64,000 nucleotides of DNA. Source: Brachybacterium faecium DSM 4810. Lineage in GTDB: Bacteria > Actinomycetota > Actinomycetes > Actinomycetales > Dermabacteraceae. The stretch covers positions 124,001-188,000 of the forward strand of contig CP001643.1 in assembly GCA_000023405.1 (NCBI GenBank). The letters are read 5' to 3'. The notes beneath the pieces are model-generated. The model saw only the letters and a program-made list of their open reading frames with translations. It did not search any database and was not told where the DNA came from. This document shows positions 58,673-64,000 of the stretch, in pieces (the stretch's first letter is position 1; each line of letters starts with the position of its first letter). The translations under genes were made by a program, and so were the position numbers.

Positions 58673-60346
58673 ATGACGACGCCCCGCCCCTTCCCCTTCA
58701 CGCCCACCCGTCGAGGGTTCGTCGGCATGTCCGCCGCCGCCTTCGCGACCGTGGCGCTGGCCTCCTGCAGCTCCGATGCCGCCGACGAGGTCGATCTGGA
58801 GACCCAGAACGTCGGCGCGATGGACGACTACGCGGCCGACGTGCAGTTCAAGGCCACCGAGCCGATCAAGCTCACCATGCTGTGGACCGACTGGCCGAAG
58901 GTTCCGGTCGAGGACTCCTGGCGGATCTTCGACCACATCCAGGAGCTCACGAACGTCGAGATCTCGCTGACCCACATCCCGTTCAGCGACGCGACGGAGA
59001 AGCGCAGCCTCCTCATCAGCGCGGGCGATGCGCCCACCCTGATCCCGCTGGTCTACACGGGCGAGGATTCCCCGTTCGTCTCCTCCGGGGCCGTGGTGCC
59101 GCTCAGCGACTTCGCGGAGCACATGCCGAACTTCCAGAAGTACGTCCAGGAATGGGACCTCGGCGAGATGATCGAGAACATCCGCCAGGCCGACGGCAAG
59201 TACTACATGATGCCGGGCCTCCATGAGGTCTCCGTCCCCGCCTTCAGCCTCGTGGTCCGCAAGGACGTCTTCGAGGAGGTCGCGGGCGCGGTGCCCAACT
59301 CCTGGGAGGAGCTGCACGAGGCGCTGCTGCTCATCAAGGAGAAGTACCCCGACTCGAGCCCGCTGGCCGACGGGTTCGAGGCGCAGTCGATGCTCAACTA
59401 CGCCGCCCACGCCTTCGGCACCACGGCCGGCTGGGGCTTCGGCGACGGTGCGGTCGACGGCGACGGCGATGAGCTCGTCTACGCCGCGACCACCGATGAG
59501 TACAAGGAGATGGTCGAGTTCTTCCGCGGCCTCGTCGAGGACGGCCTGCTGGACCGCGAGTCCCTCACGGCCTCGAACGACGGCAGCGGCGCCGCGGACA
59601 TCAGCAAGAAGTTCGCGAACGAGACCTGCTTCGCGGCCTCGGGCTCCTCCGGCACCGTGATCGAGTTCGCGCAGGCTCTCGAGGAGACCGTCGGCGAGGG
59701 GAACTTCGAGGTCACCCTCATCCCGCCGCCCGCCGGTCCTGCCGGTGAGGTCATCGAGCCGCGCAACTTCTGGCACGGCTTCATGCTCAGCTCGGAGGTC
59801 ACGAAGTCGGAGAACTTCCTGGCCACGCTCCAGTTCGTGGACTGGCTGTACTTCAACCCCGAAGCCCGCGAGATGGTGCGCTGGGGCGAGGAGGACGTCA
59901 ACTACACCAAGGCCGAGGACGGCACCATCGAGCTGATGGACGGCTTCTCGCTCGACGACTTCGGGATCAACACCAAGGCCGGCACGGACATCAAGACCGA
60001 TCTGGGCTACTCGACCTTCCCCGCGGAGTCCACGGAGTCGCGGGCGCTCAAGGAGTCCTACAGCACCCCGGAGTTCGTCGAGTACATCGACGACGTGCTC
60101 GCCACGCGCACCCCGCGCGAACCGATCCCGCCGGCTCCGCTCGACGAGGCCGAGCTCGAGCAGGCCTCGCTGCTGTCCACCCCGCTCAAGGACGCCGTGG
60201 ACACCGCGACGCTGCAGTTCATCATGGGCGAGCGGGACATGGATCAGTGGGACGCCTACCTCGCCGAGCTCGACGCCGCGGGCCTGCCGCGCTACCTCGA
60301 GCTGCTCAACGGTGCTCGCAAGCGCTTCGTCGAGGCGAACGGATGA
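58673..60346 (+). CDS. Solute-binding lipoprotein of Lpl/Ytc type (LipO/YtcQ-like)
   Basis: 557 residues. Signal TPTRRGFVGMSAAAFATVAL with lipobox ending at Cys32 (ALASC). The large size and segments such as IKLTMLWTDWPKVPVEDSWR, GKYYMMPGLHEVSVPAFSLV and NFWHGFMLSSEV fit the LipO/YtcQ group, which works with LplB/YtcP permeases on plant cell-wall oligosaccharides. Follows a long leader; permeases start 37 bases downstream. Divergent YesL, GH10, GH3 and CE7 genes suggest xylan- or pectin-derived ligands. Confidence 0.92.
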   Translation: MTTPRPFPFTPTRRGFVGMSAAAFATVALASCSSDAADEVDLETQNVGAMDDYAADVQFKATEPIKLTMLWTDWPKVPVEDSWRIFDHIQELTNVEISLTHIPFSDATEKRSLLISAGDAPTLIPLVYTGEDSPFVSSGAVVPLSDFAEHMPNFQKYVQEWDLGEMIENIRQADGKYYMMPGLHEVSVPAFSLVVRKDVFEEVAGAVPNSWEELHEALLLIKEKYPDSSPLADGFEAQSMLNYAAHAFGTTAGWGFGDGAVDGDGDELVYAATTDEYKEMVEFFRGLVEDGLLDRESLTASNDGSGAADISKKFANETCFAASGSSGTVIEFAQALEETVGEGNFEVTLIPPPAGPAGEVIEPRNFWHGFMLSSEVTKSENFLATLQFVDWLYFNPEAREMVRWGEEDVNYTKAEDGTIELMDGFSLDDFGINTKAGTDIKTDLGYSTFPAESTESRALKESYSTPEFVEYIDDVLATRTPREPIPPAPLDEAELEQASLLSTPLKDAVDTATLQFIMGERDMDQWDAYLAELDAAGLPRYLELLNGARKRFVEANG

Positions 60347-60383
60347 ACAGCAGCGATCTGCTGACTGAGAAGGAGGTTCCCCG

Positions 60384-61358
60384 ATGACAGTGATCGAGTC
60401 GGCGGACGTCGCGGTCGAGGAGCCGAAGCCGCGGCGCCGTCCCCCGAAGCGCCGACCGGGCGCGTGGAGACGTGCGCTGCGGCGGGACTGGCCGCTCTAC
60501 AGCCTGGCCGTGGCCCCGCTCATCTTCCTCGCGATCTTCCGGTACGTGCCGATGGTCGGCAACATCATCGCCTTCCGCCGCTTCCGCCCCGGAGGCAGCA
60601 TCTTCGGCGATGAATGGGTCGGCACGCTCTACGTGGAGATGTTCATCCGCGACCCCGCGTTCTGGAACGTCTTCGCGAACACCGCGATCATCGGCGGCAT
60701 GACCCTCGTGGTCTGCTTCCCGCTGCCGATCATCCTCGCGCTGATGCTCAACGAGGTGCGGCGCAAGCACTTCAAGAAGATCGTCCAGTCGATCAGCTAC
60801 CTGCCCCACTTCCTCTCGGTCGTGATCGTGGTGGGCATGGTCTACCAGCTGCTCTCGCTGCAGGGCACGGTCAACCAGATCCGGGAGGCCTTCGGCGGGG
60901 ACCCGGTCTCGTTCCTCCAGCAGGCGGAATGGTTCCGGTTCATCTACGTCGCCTCCGAGGCGTGGCAGACCGTCGGCTGGGGCACGATCCTGTACCTCGC
61001 CGCGCTCACCGCCGTGGACGACGCCCTCTACGAGGCGGCCCGCATCGACGGTGCCAACCGGTGGCAGCAGACCTGGCACGTCACGATCCCGGGGATCCGG
61101 CCGACGATGGTCACGCTGCTGATCCTCAACATCGGCAACTTCCTCAACGTGGGATTCGAGAAGGTCCTGCTGCTGTACAACCCGATGACCTACTCGACCG
61201 GTGACGTCATCTCGACCTATCTCTACCGAGTGGGTCTGGTGTCGAACAATCTCAGCTATGCCGCGGCCATCGGCCTGTTCCAGGCGATCATCGGATTCGT
61301 GATGGTCATGTCGGCGAACTACATCTCGAAGCGATTGGTGGGGACGAGCCTGTGGTGA
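60384..61358 (+). CDS. ABC transporter permease, LplB type
   Basis: 324 residues; GAAGGAGG precedes the ATG. Basic N-terminus, then RDWPLYSLAVAPLIFLAIFRYVPM, the LplB opening with its conserved Y-P-M. The EAA loop is YEAARIDGANRWQQTWHVTI; IGNFLNVGFEKVLLLYNPM is an LplB hallmark. Overlaps the next gene by four bases. Confidence 0.93.
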   Translation: MTVIESADVAVEEPKPRRRPPKRRPGAWRRALRRDWPLYSLAVAPLIFLAIFRYVPMVGNIIAFRRFRPGGSIFGDEWVGTLYVEMFIRDPAFWNVFANTAIIGGMTLVVCFPLPIILALMLNEVRRKHFKKIVQSISYLPHFLSVVIVVGMVYQLLSLQGTVNQIREAFGGDPVSFLQQAEWFRFIYVASEAWQTVGWGTILYLAALTAVDDALYEAARIDGANRWQQTWHVTIPGIRPTMVTLLILNIGNFLNVGFEKVLLLYNPMTYSTGDVISTYLYRVGLVSNNLSYAAAIGLFQAIIGFVMVMSANYISKRLVGTSLW

Positions 61359-62293
61359 TCGAAGCTATGGCCCCGGACGCGCCTCGGCAGAAGCCGACCG
61401 CGGCCCGGGCCCCCAAGATCAAGGACACCAGGTCCTACAAGGTCTTCACCGTGGTGAACACGGTGCTGCTGCTGCTGATGTGCGCGGTGATGCTCTACCC
61501 GTTCATCATGCTGCTCGCCCAGTCGTTCAGCTCGGCCGGGGCGATCAACGCGGGGAAGGTCAACCTCTTCCCCGTCGACTTCAACCTCGACACGTACCGC
61601 GTGGTGGCCAACAACGGGAACTTCTGGCGCAGCTACGGCAACACGGTGGTCTACACGGTCATCGGCACCACCATCGCGATGGTGCTGACCACGACCTACG
61701 CCTTCGTGCTGTCGAAGAAGCACCTCCGCGGCCGCAGCGTGCTCATCGGCATCGCGGTGTTCACGATGTTCTTCAACGGAGGCATCGTCCCGAACTACGT
61801 GCTCATCTCCGCGCTGGGGATGAAGAACACGATGTGGGCCGTGATCCTCCCGCCGGCGCTGTCCGTGTTCAACCTCCTGGTGATGAAGGCGTTCTTCGAG
61901 AACCTGCCGTCGGAGCTGGAGGAGGCGGCGCACATCGACGGGCTCACGTGGTTCGGGATCTTCTTCCGCATCGTGCTGCCGCTGTCGAAGGCGGTCATCG
62001 CGACGATGGTGCTGTTCTACTCGGTGCAGTACTGGAACGACTGGTTCGCCGCGTTCCTCTATCTGGACCGGACGGATCTGTTCCCCGTGACGCTGTTCCT
62101 GAGGAACCTGATCGCCGGCGCCTCGACCGCTGCCTCCGAGGGGGCCGCGGCCTCCGGATCCTCCGTCAGCGACCTCAACGCGAACATCCAGTCGGTGACG
62201 ATGATCCTGATCCTCATCCCGATCCTGTGCGTGTACCCCTTCGTGCAGCGGTACTTCGTCTCGGGCATCATGCTCGGCTCCGTCAAGGGCTGA
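61355..62293 (+). CDS. ABC transporter permease, YtcP/LplC type
   Basis: 312 residues from GTG at 61355, which forms the GTGA overlap common in this genome; a GTG three bases earlier and an ATG at 61367 are alternatives, and no strong Shine-Dalgarno decides. Six helices beginning VFTVVNTVLLLLMCAVMLYP. MFFNGGIVPNYVLISALGMKN is the YtcP hallmark and LEEAAHIDGLTWFGIFFRIV the EAA loop. C-terminus RYFVSGIMLGSVKG is standard for the family. No ATPase gene follows. Confidence 0.92.
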   Translation: MIEAMAPDAPRQKPTAARAPKIKDTRSYKVFTVVNTVLLLLMCAVMLYPFIMLLAQSFSSAGAINAGKVNLFPVDFNLDTYRVVANNGNFWRSYGNTVVYTVIGTTIAMVLTTTYAFVLSKKHLRGRSVLIGIAVFTMFFNGGIVPNYVLISALGMKNTMWAVILPPALSVFNLLVMKAFFENLPSELEEAAHIDGLTWFGIFFRIVLPLSKAVIATMVLFYSVQYWNDWFAAFLYLDRTDLFPVTLFLRNLIAGASTAASEGAAASGSSVSDLNANIQSVTMILILIPILCVYPFVQRYFVSGIMLGSVKG

Positions 62294-62342
62294 GCGACCT
62301 CGCGGCGCGGCGCCGCAGCGCGCTCCCGCCGCCCTCGCGACC

Positions 62343-62379
62343 ACGCGCCCCTGTCCCCGCTCCGGGGGCAGGGGCGCGT
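62343..62379. terminator. Bidirectional hairpin between convergent transporter and esterase genes
   Basis: A 16-bp stem (62343-62358 with 62364-62379, one G-U pair) and a 5-base loop, 50 bases after the permease stop and 99 bases past the esterase stop on the other strand. No T-run, but stem strength suits a terminator for both. Confidence 0.75.
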
Positions 62380-62478
62380 GTGTCGTCGGGCGGGGCCCGG
62401 CGCGACGTCCGCGCCGGGCGGTCGCCGTCGGCGGGGCCGGAGCAGGGGCTCGCCCCCTCCGTCGGGCGCGGCCCGGGC

Positions 62479-63468
62479 TCAGGGCCGCAGGCGTGCCGTC
62501 AGCCAGTCGAGCTGGCGGCGCTGCTGCGTGGGCCCGCCGCCCTCGTGGTGGTTGTAGGGGTAGACCTCGATCTCGCGCTCGGGATCGGCGCCGGTCGCGG
62601 AGCCGTAGAGGTTGTACGCCGCGAACACGGTCGAGGGAGGGCAGATCGTGTCGCGCAGCGCGACCGAGAACAGCGCCGGGGCGGTGGCGCGGCGGCCCAG
62701 GTGCAGGGCGTCCACGTAGGACAGCGTGGCGAAGGCCTGCTCCTCGAGGTCGCGGTGCACGGAGAGGAAGCGCACGATCTCCTGGTACGGATCGGCGTCG
62801 GTGATGTCCACCGCGCGGCGCATGTGGGTCAGGAACGGGACGTTGGTGAGGACGGCGTCGACGTCGGGCACCAGCCCGGCGGTGCCGAGGGCGAGGCCGC
62901 CGCCCTGGCTGTTGCCGGCCAGCACGACTCGTCCGTCGGCCCCCGGAAGGGCGCGGGCGGTGTCGACCGCGCGCACCGCATCGGTGAACAGGCGCGTGAG
63001 ATAGGCGGTGTGCGGCGACTGCAGCCCGCGGGTCATCACGCCCGAGGCGGCGGGGCCGGAGCCGGCCGGGTCGGCGGTGTGCCCGCCGGCGCCCCAGCCG
63101 GATCCCTGCCCGCGCGAATCCATCACCAGATGCCCGTACCCGGCCGCGGTCCAGGCCAGGCGCTCGAGCGGCTCCCCGCGCCCGCCCCCGTACCCCAGGT
63201 ACTCGACCACGATCGGCAGTGCGGCCTCGATCCCGGCGGGGCGGTTGTACCAGCCGCGCACCTCGCTGCCGTCGTGCCCCGCGAACGTCACGTCCCAGGT
63301 GTCGACGAGGGTCAGCCCGTTGGGCACCTGCTCGAGCGCGATGAGCGGCGGCGAGGCCTGCCGCGCCCGGGACAGCGTCTCCTCCCAGAACTCCTCGAGG
63401 TCGGCGGGCTCGGCGACCTCGGGCCGGTAGTCGCGCAGCGCGTCGAGGGGCAGATCGAACAGGGCCAT
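62479..63468 (-). CDS. Acetyl xylan esterase/acetyl esterase, CE7 family
   Basis: 329 residues, the usual CE7 length. The ATG behind GGAGGT was chosen over an earlier in-frame ATG at 63528. Alpha/beta-hydrolase triad: Ser187 in AGNSQGGG, Asp273 in LRDTICPPST and His308 in YNHHEGG; GQGSGW near 120-125 is the CE7 RGQG motif. No signal peptide, so it deacetylates imported acetylated xylo-oligosaccharides in the cytoplasm. Some CE7 enzymes also accept cephalosporin C. Divergent from a LacI gene. Confidence 0.93.
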   Translation of the reverse strand: MALFDLPLDALRDYRPEVAEPADLEEFWEETLSRARQASPPLIALEQVPNGLTLVDTWDVTFAGHDGSEVRGWYNRPAGIEAALPIVVEYLGYGGGRGEPLERLAWTAAGYGHLVMDSRGQGSGWGAGGHTADPAGSGPAASGVMTRGLQSPHTAYLTRLFTDAVRAVDTARALPGADGRVVLAGNSQGGGLALGTAGLVPDVDAVLTNVPFLTHMRRAVDITDADPYQEIVRFLSVHRDLEEQAFATLSYVDALHLGRRATAPALFSVALRDTICPPSTVFAAYNLYGSATGADPEREIEVYPYNHHEGGGPTQQRRQLDWLTARLRP

Positions 63469-63538
63469 GCGGGCGACCTCCGTGGGCGTCGCGCCGGCGC
63501 TTCCGCACGGCAGACGACGAAAAAGCATGAAACAGCAC

Positions 63539-63549
63539 TGAAACTTGCG
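63539..63549. promoter_or_regulatory. Operator-like site between CE7 and LacI genes
   Basis: TGAAACTTGCG matches 9 of 11 bases of CGAAACTTTCG. TGAAAC is also present at 63528-63533, and AAACT (63541-63545) pairs as an inverted repeat with AGTTT (63554-63558). It lies 71 bases before the esterase ATG and 116 before the LacI ATG. Confidence 0.4.
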
Positions 63550-63664
63550 TCGCAGTTTAGGCTAGGGTTCGCGGAGGTGCCGGTCAAGGCGTTCTCTCGC
63601 GGACAGGATGCAACAGGAGCGCGCCGGTGCGAGGACGACCGGCACGGTCTGGAGAGGTGAGGGC

Positions 63665-64000
63665 ATGGCGGAGAACGAGGCACGGAGCGGCCGGGTCACC
63701 CTGAAGGACGTGGCGGAGAAGGCGGGGGTCTCCCTCGCCACCGCGTCGAAGGTGATGAACGGGCGCGCGGACGTGCGCGACGCGACCCGGGAGACCGTCG
63801 CCGAGGCGGCGCGCGAGCTGGGATACCAGCCCAAGCGGCGCGACATCGACCGTCGGCGCTCCGTGCTGATCCACTTCGACACCCTCACCAGCCCCTACTC
63901 GCTGCAGGTGCTCGAGGGCGCCGAGCAGGCCGCACACCGGGTGGGCGTGGATCTCATGGTGGTCTCGGGGGACCAGACCCCGTCGGGGCTCTCCCGCGCC
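63665..64000 (+). CDS. LacI family transcriptional regulator, N-terminal part (3' end outside window)
   Basis: 112 residues before the window ends. Helix-turn-helix VTLKDVAEKAGVSLATASKV and hinge region YQPKRRDIDRRRSVL are standard; the sensor domain starts at VLIHFDTLTSPYSLQVLEGA. GGAGAGGTGAG precedes the ATG. It is divergent from the CE7 gene and is the best candidate regulator of the CGAAACTTTCG-like sites in the 48.9-63.5 kb region. Confidence 0.92.
   Translation, partial: MAENEARSGRVTLKDVAEKAGVSLATASKVMNGRADVRDATRETVAEAARELGYQPKRRDIDRRRSVLIHFDTLTSPYSLQVLEGAEQAAHRVGVDLMVVSGDQTPSGLSRA

Overview
The window is chromosomal DNA from a very GC-rich actinobacterium. Tightly packed genes, frequent ATGA/GTGA 4-base overlaps, GTG starts, twin-arginine lipoprotein signals on the solute-binding proteins and a DUF222/HNH protein all point that way. 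The gene mix (many sugar ABC operons, Gfo/Idh/MocA oxidoreductases, ROK and LacI regulators) suggests a Micrococcales member, perhaps Brachybacterium or a relative. The genus is an inference from gene style only. No rRNA, tRNA, CRISPR array, phage or insertion sequence was seen.

Layout. 1-5.6 kb: end of an aldo/keto reductase, a cytoplasmic-looking sulfatase, three small housekeeping-type genes on the minus strand, and dhaK-dhaL. 5.6-14.2 kb: a sugar ABC operon with two Gfo/Idh dehydrogenases (minus), divergent from ROK regulator, YesL and a frameshifted sugar phosphate isomerase (plus). 14.3-17.5 kb: a TauE/SafE permease, a lipoprotein and a second ROK regulator. 17.7-26.8 kb: an Opp/Dpp-type transporter fused by overlaps to a GH2 beta-mannosidase, followed by a LacI-like sensor protein lacking a DNA-binding domain; this looks like beta-manno-oligosaccharide uptake. 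26.9-29.3 kb: two membrane proteins. 29.5-35.6 kb: IclR regulator, mannonate/gluconate-type dehydratase, a MarR-MFS pair, 2-keto-3-deoxygluconate kinase and KDPG aldolase, together a partial sugar-acid pathway. 35.8-37.2 kb: MgtE. 37.5-44 kb: LacI regulator, ABC transporter and GH31 alpha-xylosidase (xyloglucan oligosaccharides). 44.2-45.7 kb: HNH/DUF222 protein. 45.8-53.5 kb: another sugar ABC operon and four genes for three Gfo/Idh proteins plus ThuA. 53.9-64 kb: a xylan-type locus with GH3, intracellular GH10, YesL, an Lpl/Ytc-type transporter, CE7 acetyl esterase and the start of another LacI regulator.

The strongest non-coding signals are promoter-operator pairs. Two identical 14-bp palindromes lie 80 bp apart before the LacI gene at 37.5 kb. 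A near-palindrome close to CGAAACTTTCG recurs before four sugar genes between 48.9 and 63.5 kb, in one case between the -35 and -10 boxes. An inverted repeat follows a clean TTGACG promoter at 17.6 kb, next to a ROK gene. The most promising place for unfamiliar biochemistry is the Gfo/Idh-ThuA-Gfo/Idh operon, with a similar Gfo/Idh pair at 5.6-7.6 kb. Both fit an oxidation-first (3-keto-glycoside) route, but substrate and reaction cannot be read from sequence alone.
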